A DNA stretch of 25,462 nucleotides, taken from contig CAKUZF010000041.1 in NCBI GenBank assembly GCA_934718155.1, forward strand, positions 1 through 25,462, given 5' to 3'. The notes under the pieces are model-generated. The model saw only the letters and a list, made by a program, of their open reading frames with translations, was not told the origin of the DNA and ran no database searches. Positions 16,970-24,602 of this stretch are shown here, in pieces (the first letter of the stretch is position 1; the number at the start of each line of letters is the position of its first letter). Both the position numbers and the translations under genes were made by a program. The DNA is from an uncultured Parabacteroides sp. Its GTDB lineage: Bacteria; Bacteroidota; Bacteroidia; Bacteroidales; Tannerellaceae.

Positions 16970-18181
16970 TTATTGGAAAGCGGTTTGCAGGTTGCCCTCT
17001 TTTTGGTCCTGTATGTGCTGGTCGTATTTCGCCTTCTGCTGCTCGGGTGTGATTGGAACGATCTCCATGTTATCGGTCAGCTTCTGGATGCCCTCGATCA
17101 CGATCTGGTCGCCCGACTTCAATCCGCCAGTCACCAAGTAGTTCTTTCCGTCGTTGAGTGGCGAGATTGCGATCTCGGTGTTCTTCACCTTGTTGTCGCC
17201 TTGCAAGACATAGACAAACTTCTTGTCTTGGATCTCTACGGTGGCCGACTGCGGGATGCGGATGATGTTCTCCATCGTGTAGGGGAAAATCACGTTGCCC
17301 ATACCGCCGCTGCGCAGGATGTTGTCGGTGTTCGGGAAGATGGCGCGCATGCTGACAGAACCCGTAGTCCGGTCGATCACGCCACTCACGGCATCGATTT
17401 TTCCTTTATGATTATAGATGCTACCGTCGGCCAACTGCAGTTGCACGTCGGGCATCTTCTCTAATTGCTCCTTCAGTGTGCCGCCGGCCTTTGTCAGGTT
17501 GAGCAGCTCTTTCTCGGTCATCGAGAAATAAACATACATCTCTGCGATCTCCGAAACCGTGGTCAAAGGCTTAGCGATGGAGGGGCTCACCAAGCTACCT
17601 ACACGGTAGGGGAAGGTGCCAACAACGCCGTTCGAGGGGCTGGTCACTGTGCAGAAAGAGAGGTTTTGGTTTGCGCTGATTGATTGGGCCTCGGCCTGTG
17701 CCAGCGTAGCCTTGGCTGAGAGCAGCTGATTGACGGCTGCCTGATATTCGAAGTCGCTGATGATTTGCTTCTCGTGCAACACCTTCTTGTTCTGCTCGGT
17801 CAGCGTCAGGGTGTTTACGCTTGCCTTTGCCATCTCAACGGCAGCTTTCGCTTGGCGAGCGGCGGCGGCGTACTGTGTCGGGTCGATTTGAAACAGAGCC
17901 TGTCCTTTGCGAACGGTTGCGCCCTCGTCTACACACAGCTTCACGATAAAGCCTGATACTTGCGGACGCACCTCGATGTCTTGCGTGCCTCGGATGGTCG
18001 CCGGGTAGGACGTAGATTGATCACTGGTTGATGCACTGACGGTTATGACCGTAAACTCATTGTCGCCAAGTTTCATGCCACTCTGACTGTTTCCACAAGC
18101 GGTCAGTAATGACATTCCTACTGCGCACAAGGCCAATTGCCTGAACGGTGTTACTGTTAATTTCAGCATTTGTTGATACAT
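16970..18181 (-). CDS. RND efflux periplasmic adaptor (membrane fusion lipoprotein)
   Basis: AcrA/MexA-type adaptor linking the pump to the outer-membrane channel. From the ATG at 18181 it is about 403 aa. The signal segment MLKLTVTPFRQLALCAVG continues to a lipobox, LLTAC, so the mature protein is an inner-membrane-anchored lipoprotein. The biotinyl-lipoyl half-motifs (VRPQVSGFIVKLCVDEGATV and SPSNGVVGTFPYRVGSLV), an alpha-hairpin with EKQIISDFEYQAA, and a beta-barrel domain (PDVQLQLADGSIYNHKGKID) are visible. The in-frame TTG at 18211 is less likely than ATG 18181 or 18169. It is the first gene of the adaptor-pump-channel-lpxA operon; no TetR, AraC or other regulator gene is adjacent. Confidence 0.93.
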   Translation of the reverse strand: MYQQMLKLTVTPFRQLALCAVGMSLLTACGNSQSGMKLGDNEFTVITVSASTSDQSTSYPATIRGTQDIEVRPQVSGFIVKLCVDEGATVRKGQALFQIDPTQYAAAARQAKAAVEMAKASVNTLTLTEQNKKVLHEKQIISDFEYQAAVNQLLSAKATLAQAEAQSISANQNLSFCTVTSPSNGVVGTFPYRVGSLVSPSIAKPLTTVSEIAEMYVYFSMTEKELLNLTKAGGTLKEQLEKMPDVQLQLADGSIYNHKGKIDAVSGVIDRTTGSVSMRAIFPNTDNILRSGGMGNVIFPYTMENIIRIPQSATVEIQDKKFVYVLQGDNKVKNTEIAISPLNDGKNYLVTGGLKSGDQIVIEGIQKLTDNMEIVPITPEQQKAKYDQHIQDQKEGNLQTAFQ

Positions 18182-18284
18182 ATTTACTATTAATTTATTC
18201 ACAAAAAACAAAGCGGCTCTTCACGAGCTCTTAAAGTCTCGAGTATATTCAAAAAGTAGGTTTTTGCTCTTTGATTAAACTGTA

Positions 18285-18292
18285 CAAAAGTA
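18285..18292 (-). promoter_or_regulatory. Candidate -7 box for the efflux operon
   Basis: On the - strand this reads TACTTTTG, matching TAnnTTTG, about 104 bp before the adaptor ATG at 18181. The -33 position shows no clear TTG. It lies in the 200-bp region shared with the divergent SDR-uxuA operon. Confidence 0.4.
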
Positions 18293-18405
18293 TAAAAAAT
18301 CGAATTATCTTTTTGGAAAGAGATTCATTTTTCACCTCAATTAACAGCCTGTCTTTATGTGTTTGGGCGTTTTGCGTACCTTTTTTGTCTAAAATGAAAA
18401 TAGCA

Positions 18406-18436
18406 TTGCTTCTTTCAAGATTAAACTCTACATTTG
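18406..18436 (+). promoter_or_regulatory. Promoter of the SDR-uxuA-rfbC-rfbB operon
   Basis: A -33 TTG (18406-18408) and a -7 TACATTTG (18429-18436) are 20 bp apart, close to the Bacteroidota consensus spacing. The predicted start near 18442 is about 35 bp before the ATG at 18479, which rules out the longer open frame that would start inside the -7 box. Confidence 0.65.
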
Positions 18437-18449
18437 TATCGTTACAAAT
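18432..18449. promoter_or_regulatory. Possible operator dyad over the start site
   Basis: ATTTGTA (18432-18438) and TACAAAT (18443-18449) are perfect inverted repeats separated by TCGT. The dyad overlaps the -7 box and the predicted transcription start, where a repressor would block initiation. No regulator gene is next to it, so the protein is unknown. Confidence 0.4.
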
Positions 18450-18478
18450 CAATAAACACGAGGTGTAGATTCATTATC

Positions 18479-19291
18479 ATGAACGAATTGTTTAGTGTGA
18501 AAGACAGCGTGATCCTGTTAACAGGTGGTTATGGGATCTTGGGTGCTTGTATGGCCAAGCATTTGGCAAAAGAGGGAGCGAGGGTAGTCGTTATCGGCCG
18601 TAATGCACAGAAAGGACAGGCGTTGGTCGATGCGATCCGATCCGAACGGGGCGAGGCGCTGTTTGCTGAGGCGGATGCGTTGGATCAGGCTTCTTTGGTG
18701 AAGGCGAGGGAACTGATCCTTTCCCAATACGGCCGGATCGACGTGCTGGTCAACCTGGCTGGAGGCAATCAGGCGGGAGCCACGATCCCTCCTGAGAAGA
18801 CCTTTTTTGACCTCGACGTCACGGCTTTTCGCTGCGTGGTGGATCTGAACCTCTTTGGCACGGTGATCCCAACGATGGTCTTCGCCGAGGAGATGGTGAA
18901 GCAAGGGAAGGGCAGCATTATCAATATCTCTTCCGAGTCTTCTCTTCGCCCGCTGACCCGTGTGGTGGGATATGGTTGCGCTAAGGCTGCTATCAACAAC
19001 TTCACGCAGTATCTGGCCGGTGAACTGGCTATCAAGTTTGGCGAAGGGCTGCGTGTCAACGCAATGGCTCCCGGCTTCTTCCTGACCGATCAGAATCGTG
19101 CTTTGATGAGTAATCCGGATGGTTCGCCCACCGATCGCTGCAACACGATTGTGGCCCATACGCCTTTCCGTCGCTTAGGCCGACCCGAAGAGCTGCTCGG
19201 CACCTTGCAATGGCTGGCTAGCGATGCCTCCGCGTTCGTGACGGGCACGGTGATTCCGATTGATGGCGGTTTCGATGCCTTCTCGATCTAA
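18479..19291 (+). CDS. SDR-family oxidoreductase, probable D-mannonate oxidoreductase
   Basis: A classical short-chain dehydrogenase of 270 aa from the ATG at 18479. It has an N-terminal cofactor loop GGYGILG (16-22), NLAGG (92-96), Ser in INISSES (near 151-153), and the catalytic YxxxK pair Tyr165/Lys169 in GYGCAKA. The ending GTVIPIDGGFDAFS is standard. It lies 55 bp upstream of uxuA, and SDR enzymes in that position commonly reduce D-fructuronate to D-mannonate, the step before mannonate dehydratase. That function comes from context; SDR specificity cannot be read with certainty. Confidence 0.82.
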   Translation: MNELFSVKDSVILLTGGYGILGACMAKHLAKEGARVVVIGRNAQKGQALVDAIRSERGEALFAEADALDQASLVKARELILSQYGRIDVLVNLAGGNQAGATIPPEKTFFDLDVTAFRCVVDLNLFGTVIPTMVFAEEMVKQGKGSIINISSESSLRPLTRVVGYGCAKAAINNFTQYLAGELAIKFGEGLRVNAMAPGFFLTDQNRALMSNPDGSPTDRCNTIVAHTPFRRLGRPEELLGTLQWLASDASAFVTGTVIPIDGGFDAFSI

Positions 19292-19346
19292 GGCGACGAA
19301 GATGTAATGCGTTTATTCCTAATTCATAATATATAATTTCGTTAAG

Positions 19347-20525
19347 ATGTTTTTATGCGAACAAACATGGCGTTGGTATGGCCCTAATGATCCCGTTTCG
19401 CTTTGCGACATTCGCCAAGCTGGCGCGACAGGTGTTGTCAACGCCCTTCATCATATTCCCAATGGGGAGGTTTGGACGGTAGAGGAGATTGAGAAGCGAA
19501 AGGCCTTGATCGAAGAGGCCGGCTTGCGCTGGAGCGTGGTCGAGAGTGTGCCGGTGCACGAGCACATCAAGACGCAGACGGGCAATTTCCAACTCTATAT
19601 CGACAATTACAAACAGAGCATTCGCAATCTCGGTGCCTGTGGCATTCGGGTTGTGACCTACAACTTTATGCCGGTGCTCGATTGGACGCGCACCAACCTG
19701 GCCTACACGTTGCCCGACGGCTCGAAGGCGCTGCGTTTCGAGCGGGCGGCTTTCATGGCTTTCGACTTGTATATCTTGCGGCGCCCCGCGGCGATGCGGG
19801 AGTATTCGGAGCAAGATCAGGCCAAGGCCTGGGCTCGCTATCAGCAGATGGATGAGGCGGAAAAGCGACGCTTGGTGCGCAACATGATCGCGGGTCTTCC
19901 GGGGTCGGAAGAGAGCTTCACGCTCGATCAGTTCAGGGAGGCGTTGGATCGCTACAACGAGATAGATGCCGAGCGGCTTCGTGCGAACTTGATCTATTTC
20001 TTGAGCGAGATAGCCCCCGTGGCCGATGAGGCGGGTGTGCGCTTGGTGATTCATCCCGACGACCCTCCCTATTCCATCTTAGGCTTACCCCGCATTCTCA
20101 GTACGGCCGATGATTTCCAACGGTTGATCGATGCCGTGCCCAACCGCAGCAATGGCCTCTGCCTTTGCACGGGCTCCTTGGGCGTGCGAGCCGACAACGA
20201 CTTGGTGGGCATGATGGAGCGTTTTGGCGACCGGATAGATTTCGTTCATTTCCGCAGCACCTGCCGCGATGCGGAGGGCAACTTCTATGAGGCCAACCAC
20301 CTGGAGGGCGATGTGGATATGTATGGCGTGATGAAAGCACTGCTTCGGTTGCAGCAGCGCAGGGGCTGCTCCATCGCTATGCGTCCGGATCATGGCCATC
20401 AGATGATCGACGACTTGAAAAAGAAGACCAATCCGGGTTACTCCTGCATTGGGCGTTTGCGTGGATTGGCCGAGCTGCGCGGATTGGAAATGGGTATCGC
20501 AAAAAGTTTGAATTTCGAAGCATAA
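19347..20525 (+). CDS. uxuA: Mannonate dehydratase
   Basis: Converts D-mannonate to 2-keto-3-deoxygluconate in hexuronate (glucuronate/galacturonate) catabolism, a metal-dependent TIM-barrel enzyme of 392 aa. Family segments seen: MFLCEQTWRWYGPNDPVSL at the N-terminus, YNFMPVLDWTRT (105-116), HPDDPPYSILG, CLCTGSLG, VHFRS, and RPDHGHQMIDD near the C-terminus, which hold the metal and substrate ligands. The length is normal. The upstream SDR gene supplies the likely preceding step. No kdgK, kdgA, uxaC or transporter gene is in the window, and rfbC follows after only 7 bp. Confidence 0.95.
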   Translation: MFLCEQTWRWYGPNDPVSLCDIRQAGATGVVNALHHIPNGEVWTVEEIEKRKALIEEAGLRWSVVESVPVHEHIKTQTGNFQLYIDNYKQSIRNLGACGIRVVTYNFMPVLDWTRTNLAYTLPDGSKALRFERAAFMAFDLYILRRPAAMREYSEQDQAKAWARYQQMDEAEKRRLVRNMIAGLPGSEESFTLDQFREALDRYNEIDAERLRANLIYFLSEIAPVADEAGVRLVIHPDDPPYSILGLPRILSTADDFQRLIDAVPNRSNGLCLCTGSLGVRADNDLVGMMERFGDRIDFVHFRSTCRDAEGNFYEANHLEGDVDMYGVMKALLRLQQRRGCSIAMRPDHGHQMIDDLKKKTNPGYSCIGRLRGLAELRGLEMGIAKSLNFEA

Positions 20526-20532
20526 AAAGAAC

Positions 20533-21093
20533 ATGACATATAAAGAGACTGCCATTTCGGGCGTATGGGTCATCGAACCCAAGGTGTTTACTGATCAACG
20601 GGGCTACTTTATGGAGGCTTTCAAGCAAGATGAGTTTGAGTCGATTGTGGGTGAAATCCACTTCGTGCAAGACAATGAGTCTTGTTCGTCGAAAGGCGTG
20701 TTGCGAGGCTTGCACTATCAGCTGGCTCCTTATGCCCAGGCGAAACTGGTGCGTGTAATCAAGGGGCGAGTGTTAGACGTGGCCGTAGATATCCGCAAGG
20801 GATCGCCAACGTATGGAAAGTATGTGGCCGTGGAGCTCTCCGACGAGAACAAACGCCAGCTTTTTGTTCCTCGTGGATTCGCACATGGCTTTCACGTGTT
20901 GAGCGACGAGGCTATCTTCACGTATAAAGTGGATAATCCCTATATGCCCACACACGAGCGCAACATCCGATACGATGATCCGACGATTGCCGTGGATTGG
21001 GCGATTGCTGATCCCGCCTTGGTTAATCTTTCGGCCAAAGACACGGCCGCTCCTTTCCTGGAGGAGGCCGAGATCAATTTTGTTTATAAATAA
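20533..21093 (+). CDS. rfbC: dTDP-4-dehydrorhamnose 3,5-epimerase
   Basis: RmlC epimerises dTDP-4-keto-6-deoxyglucose at C3 and C5 in dTDP-L-rhamnose synthesis. The 186-aa cupin has the active-site His61 in RGLHYQ, a Lys71 after PYAQA, VIKGRVLDVAVDIRKGSPT, PRGFAHGFHVLS, and Tyr131 in TYKVDNPYMP. Length and motifs are complete. It starts 7 bp after uxuA and precedes rfbB by 19 bp, so all four genes look like one operon. rfbA and rfbD, needed for the full pathway, are not in the window. Confidence 0.96.
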   Translation: MTYKETAISGVWVIEPKVFTDQRGYFMEAFKQDEFESIVGEIHFVQDNESCSSKGVLRGLHYQLAPYAQAKLVRVIKGRVLDVAVDIRKGSPTYGKYVAVELSDENKRQLFVPRGFAHGFHVLSDEAIFTYKVDNPYMPTHERNIRYDDPTIAVDWAIADPALVNLSAKDTAAPFLEEAEINFVYK

Positions 21094-21112
21094 AAGCAAC
21101 TGATAAGACAAG

Positions 21113-22252
21113 ATGAAGAGCTATTTAGTGACAGGCGCGGCTGGCTTCATTGGAGCCAACTTTATTAAGTATATGTTGAGGCAATATGCCGACATCCGGA
21201 TTGTGGTGTTAGACTTGCTGACCTATGCGGGCAATTTAGGCACGATAGCCGACGACATTGACGGCGAGCGCTGCCTTTTCGTGAAGGGCGACATTGGCGA
21301 TCGGGCATTGGCCGACAGCCTGTTCGCCCAATATGCATTCGACTGTGTGGTGAATTTTGCGGCCGAGAGCCATGTGGATCGTAGCATTGAGAACCCGCAG
21401 CTTTTCTTGCAGACCAACATCCTGGGCACACAGAATCTTTTGGATGCGGCACGCAAGGCCTGGGTCACAGGCAAAGACGCGCAAGGCTATCCTACGTGGC
21501 GCGAGGGCGTGCGCTTCCATCAGGTCTCGACCGACGAGGTCTATGGAAGCTTGGGCGAGGAGGGCTTCTTCACCGAGGAGACTCCGCTCGACCCACGAAG
21601 CCCTTATAGCGCATCCAAGACAAGCGCGGATCTGTTTGTCAAAGCCTATCATGAGACCTACAAGATGCCTGTCAGCATCACCCGCTGCTCGAACAACTAT
21701 GGCCCGTATCATTTCCCCGAAAAACTGATTCCGCTGATCATCAAGAATATCTTAGAGGGGAAGCAGCTCCCCGTTTATGGCGACGGAAGCAATGTGCGCG
21801 ATTGGCTCTACGTGGAAGACCACTGCAAGGCAATCGATGCCGTCATCCACCGTGGACGGGCTGGCGAGGTCTATAACGTCGGTGGCCACAACGAAAAGAA
21901 AAACATCGAGATCGTGCGTCTGACTATTCAGACCATTCGCCAGCTGATGACCGAGCAGCCTTCGTATCGCGCCGTGCTCAAGAAGCGGGAGCTTGCGGCC
22001 GATGGCCAGATCTCCATCGATTGGATCAACGACAGTTTGATCACCTTCGTGAAGGATCGTCTGGGTCATGATCAGCGTTATGCGATCGATCCGACGAAGA
22101 TCAGCGACGAGCTGGGCTGGAAGCCTGAGACACGTTTCGAGGTAGGCATTGTCAAAACAATCCGTTGGTATCTGGACCATCAGGCATGGGTGGAGGAGAT
22201 TACCGGTGGCGACTACATGCGCTACTATGAGCGCATGTACGGTCAGAGGTAA
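21113..22252 (+). CDS. rfbB: dTDP-glucose 4,6-dehydratase
   Basis: RmlB, an extended SDR that makes dTDP-4-keto-6-deoxy-D-glucose from dTDP-glucose using bound NAD. It is 379 aa, slightly longer than the roughly 355-aa norm because of an insert around WVTGKDAQGYPTWREGV (117-133), as seen in several Bacteroidota enzymes. The NAD loop is TGAAGFIG (7-14). The catalytic Thr-Asp-Glu is at 140-142 in STDEVYG, Tyr165/Lys169 in YSASK, and RCSNNYGPYHFPEKLIPL binds the nucleotide sugar. Its stop codon overlaps the stop region of the convergent CBM9-like gene by 10 bp. Confidence 0.96.
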   Translation: MKSYLVTGAAGFIGANFIKYMLRQYADIRIVVLDLLTYAGNLGTIADDIDGERCLFVKGDIGDRALADSLFAQYAFDCVVNFAAESHVDRSIENPQLFLQTNILGTQNLLDAARKAWVTGKDAQGYPTWREGVRFHQVSTDEVYGSLGEEGFFTEETPLDPRSPYSASKTSADLFVKAYHETYKMPVSITRCSNNYGPYHFPEKLIPLIIKNILEGKQLPVYGDGSNVRDWLYVEDHCKAIDAVIHRGRAGEVYNVGGHNEKKNIEIVRLTIQTIRQLMTEQPSYRAVLKKRELAADGQISIDWINDSLITFVKDRLGHDQRYAIDPTKISDELGWKPETRFEVGIVKTIRWYLDHQAWVEEITGGDYMRYYERMYGQR

Positions 22253-22884
22253 AGCTCTCCGAAAAACTCAGGGCGGTGGAAATCGGGCCGCTCTGTTTGG
22301 ATCGGATTCCAGCTGAGATAGTGGGGCATCTCGGTGGCATCGCCGCATTTATAGAAGTTGCCCAACAGCTTTTCCGGCTTATGGTCCGTGTCCAGCCCTA
22401 AGATTGATAACGGAATCATCACAAGCAGGCTCCAAGGAAAGAAGCCTGCTTTTTTGTTGAACGTTTCCCGGGGCAGCGAAGAGTAGCGGCCGATCGACTC
22501 CAGTTGCTCGGGCGTCAGGTCTACCTTGTCTTCTCTCGATACGCGGAAGGAGGCGTCGCAGGTGCCGATACAGTTGAACTCGAAGTTGATGTAATGCTCA
22601 TCGGAGGGACGCTTCACGAAAAACTCCACGCAACTATCCTCGTAAACCGGCGATCCGTCTTCCGCGTGGATGGCTCTAAGCGAGTTGCTTTGCGAGAAGA
22701 AGAGCACGTAGAGATGCTTGTCGCTACGCGCAATGTTGAACGAGGCGACAGGCATGTAGGGGAATGATTCCCAATTCGCCTGGTCGATGTAGTGGCGAGG
22801 CGTATAACGCTCCATGACGCTTACTTTCGAAGCGTAATCCAGCATTTCTAATGCGGGGAGATAAGGTATGTTCAGTTGTTTCAT
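22243..22884 (-). CDS. Carbohydrate-binding family 9-like protein
   Basis: A 213-aa protein resembling the CBM9-like domain found in many Bacteroidota proteins. Typical features are a beta-sandwich with VMERYTPRHYIDQANW, SVASFNIARS-like strands, YEDSCVEFFVKRPSDEHYINFEFNCIGTCDASFRV, and the ending LSWNPIQTERPDFHRPEFFGELYL. No signal peptide or lipobox is visible from the ATG at 22884, so a cytoplasmic location is suggested, which is unusual for a glycan-binding domain. The ATG overlaps the TGA of the upstream LysE gene by two bases, so translation is coupled. Function is unknown beyond the fold assignment, which is by sequence feel rather than a search. Confidence 0.78.
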   Translation of the reverse strand: MKQLNIPYLPALEMLDYASKVSVMERYTPRHYIDQANWESFPYMPVASFNIARSDKHLYVLFFSQSNSLRAIHAEDGSPVYEDSCVEFFVKRPSDEHYINFEFNCIGTCDASFRVSREDKVDLTPEQLESIGRYSSLPRETFNKKAGFFPWSLLVMIPLSILGLDTDHKPEKLLGNFYKCGDATEMPHYLSWNPIQTERPDFHRPEFFGELYL

Positions 22885-23552
22885 GATGATAGATATGTAA
22901 GCGATAAAGGCCCATGGAAGCAGGAAAACAGCACAGAGGCTACGCCGAGTAGGGAAAGGCAAATCACCGACACGCCGATCAGCTTGTTCAGCAGTCCAAT
23001 TCTACGAACATTTATCAAGGTTCCTAATTTCGCGAAAAGAGTGGTGATGAAGAGCCACCAGGCAATCGCCCCTAAGGCAATGCCTAAGATGCCCACGCCC
23101 ATCATCTCGACCGAATGCTCGGGGAGCACAAAGCCGAAGCGGGCATACAGTCCGATGTAGAGCAGCACGATCAGCACGTTGCTGAAGGTTAGCAGGAAGG
23201 CCGTGAGGAAGTCTTGCGTAAACGTGCGCTTCTTCTTGTGCTTCTCTCTCGGCTTGCTGATGAGCTTCGCCGGGTTGCTATGGTAGATGTAGAGGCCGAA
23301 TCCTCCCAGCACGAGGCTTCCCATCAATTGCAATGGCGTTTGGTTGGCCTCCACGAAGTTCACTACGAATCCCATGCCGAGCGTGGTCAGCACGGCGTAG
23401 CAGACGTCCGAGAGCGTAGCGCCAAGCCCAGTCATGAAGCCGTGCCATCTTCCCTTGTAGAAGGTGCGGCGGATGCATAGCATGCCTACCGGTCCCATCG
23501 GGGCCGACACCAATATTCCAATCAGGATTCCTTTTAAGAGTGTTTCGATCAT
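22881..23552 (-). CDS. LysE/RhtB-family amino-acid-type exporter
   Basis: A 223-aa inner-membrane protein with about six hydrophobic segments. The first helix carries GILVSAPMGPVGMLCIRR, the LysE-family start with its conserved GP(x)GP-like turn (here APMGPVG). A charged loop, SKPREKHKKKRTF, splits the two halves, and the C-terminal half ends in a hydrophobic helix near ICLSLLGVASVLFSCF. The family exports amino acids or related metabolites; the substrate here is unknown. It is directly coupled to the CBM9-like gene (ATG/TGA overlap) and is the first gene of that pair. Confidence 0.88.
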   Translation of the reverse strand: MIETLLKGILIGILVSAPMGPVGMLCIRRTFYKGRWHGFMTGLGATLSDVCYAVLTTLGMGFVVNFVEANQTPLQLMGSLVLGGFGLYIYHSNPAKLISKPREKHKKKRTFTQDFLTAFLLTFSNVLIVLLYIGLYARFGFVLPEHSVEMMGVGILGIALGAIAWWLFITTLFAKLGTLINVRRIGLLNKLIGVSVICLSLLGVASVLFSCFHGPLSLTYLSS

Positions 23553-23779
23553 CTACTTATTCCCCTCATTGCTCTTTGGAAGGGCGAAGATACAACTTTT
23601 CCGCTTATCTAAGCATCAAAAACGAGGCTCATCTTTTGTGTGGTCTTTATTTTGTGAAAAAGGCGTAGCCGCCTATGGTGATGGAGGTGAAAAACGGCAC
23701 AGTTGCAAATATCCGTGGCAATATAATCATGTTACTCAAGTTTCGGATTTGGAATTCAAGCCGTTTGAGCATACTCTCT
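23553..23779. other. Intergenic region between the LysE gene and the IS66 element
   Basis: This 227-bp stretch holds no gene I can support. An imperfect -7 box for the LysE gene is possible at 23585-23592 (TATCTTCG on the - strand). A small AGGCG-TAGC-CGCCT hairpin (near 23661-23674) lacks a T tail. Nothing else was recognised. Confidence 0.5.
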
Positions 23780-23848
23780 GTAAGCAACCGGTGAAGTGCG
23801 TATAGTGAATTTATTCCACGCGAGGTATCTTCGCGCCAAAAAAGAAAG

Positions 23849-24178
23849 ATGCTTACACGAGAAGAAATCGCAGAGATAGTTCAATACTGCAAGGAGAATG
23901 GAGTCACATACAAGAGCCGACTGAAAGAAATCGGGATACCCGAATGGCGGTTCTATGAAAGTAAACGCGGATACGCCGAGGCACAGGCAAGTGAACGTGA
24001 ATCGGGAGAGTTCCTTCAGCTGGTGCGGGGGAATGACAGTTTTCCGGAACCTGTGCTGACAAGCAGGAAAACAGGCAGAGGCAGAAAGCCAGTCTACGAG
24101 TCCGGTCCGATGAGCATAGAGGGAACAACGCCAGAAGATATCCTATCCCACAATCCTGATGTTCGAGAAGTGGATTGA
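23849..24178 (+). pseudogene. IS66 TnpA remnant (N-terminal part)
   Basis: The frame opens MLTREEIAEIVQYCKENG and continues with GIPEWRFYESKRGYAEAQA, the hallmark N-terminal region of Bacteroidota IS66-family TnpA (accessory protein, helix-turn-helix type). Homology fades after about residue 90 (PMSIE, near 24120). From there the frame runs out of phase through tnpC sequence and stops at 24178. The 109-aa open frame is thus TnpA truncated by the internal deletion, with an artificial tail. Confidence 0.8.
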
Positions 24179-24551
24179 GGAAACCTATGCAAAGGTCCTG
24201 CCCAAGAGCAGGCTCGGGGAGGCCCTTTCCTATGCCTACAGTCTTCTTCCACGGCTGTCGCGCTATGTGAATGACGGCAGGATCAACATCGACAACAACC
24301 TCATCGAGAATGCCATCAGGCCGCTGGCTCTCGGCAGGAAGAACTATCTCTTCTGCGGCAACGACGCCTCCGCATACCGGGCAGCCATCGTATACTCCCT
24401 CATAGGCACCTGCAGGGCCGCAGGGGTTGACCCGGGGACATGGATGGAGGACGTTCTCAGCAAACTGCCCTACTGGCAGCGCGACGGCAGGGACCTCGCA
24501 GGTCTCCTGCCCAGAGCCTGGGCAAAGGAAAACCAAATCGGCAACAAGTAG
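24120..24551 (+). pseudogene. IS66 TnpC transposase remnant (C-terminal part)
   Basis: From the frame at 24120 (just after an in-frame TAG) the sequence reads SYPTILMFEKWIEETY, then LPKSRLGEALSYAYSLLPRL, DGRINIDNNLIENAIRPLAL and GRKNYLFCGND. This is the C-terminal end of the IS66 DDE transposase, including the NNLIENAIRP segment with the final catalytic Glu. The N-terminal two-thirds with the first two catalytic Asp residues are missing. The only ATG for this piece is internal (24159). It ends normally at 24551, so only the 5' part is lost. Confidence 0.85.
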
Positions 24552-24563
24552 TACAAACTAGGT

Positions 24564-24602
24564 CCGACTAGCTCCAACTTTATACAAGTTGGAGCTAGTC
24601 GG
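24564..24602. repeat. Perfect 17-bp inverted repeat near the IS right end
   Basis: CCGACTAGCTCCAACTT (24564-24580) pairs perfectly with 24586-24602 across a 5-nt loop. It sits 13 bp after the tnpC stop and about 40 bp inside the right terminal repeat. It lacks a long T run, though TTATATAG follows. It may be an intrinsic terminator or an IS-encoded structure. Confidence 0.8.

Noticed and set aside
18434..18478. Longer N-terminus for the SDR oxidoreductase starting at a TTG
   Set aside because: That start lies inside the -7 promoter box, and the extra residues do not fit the normal SDR N-terminus; ATG 18479 is used.
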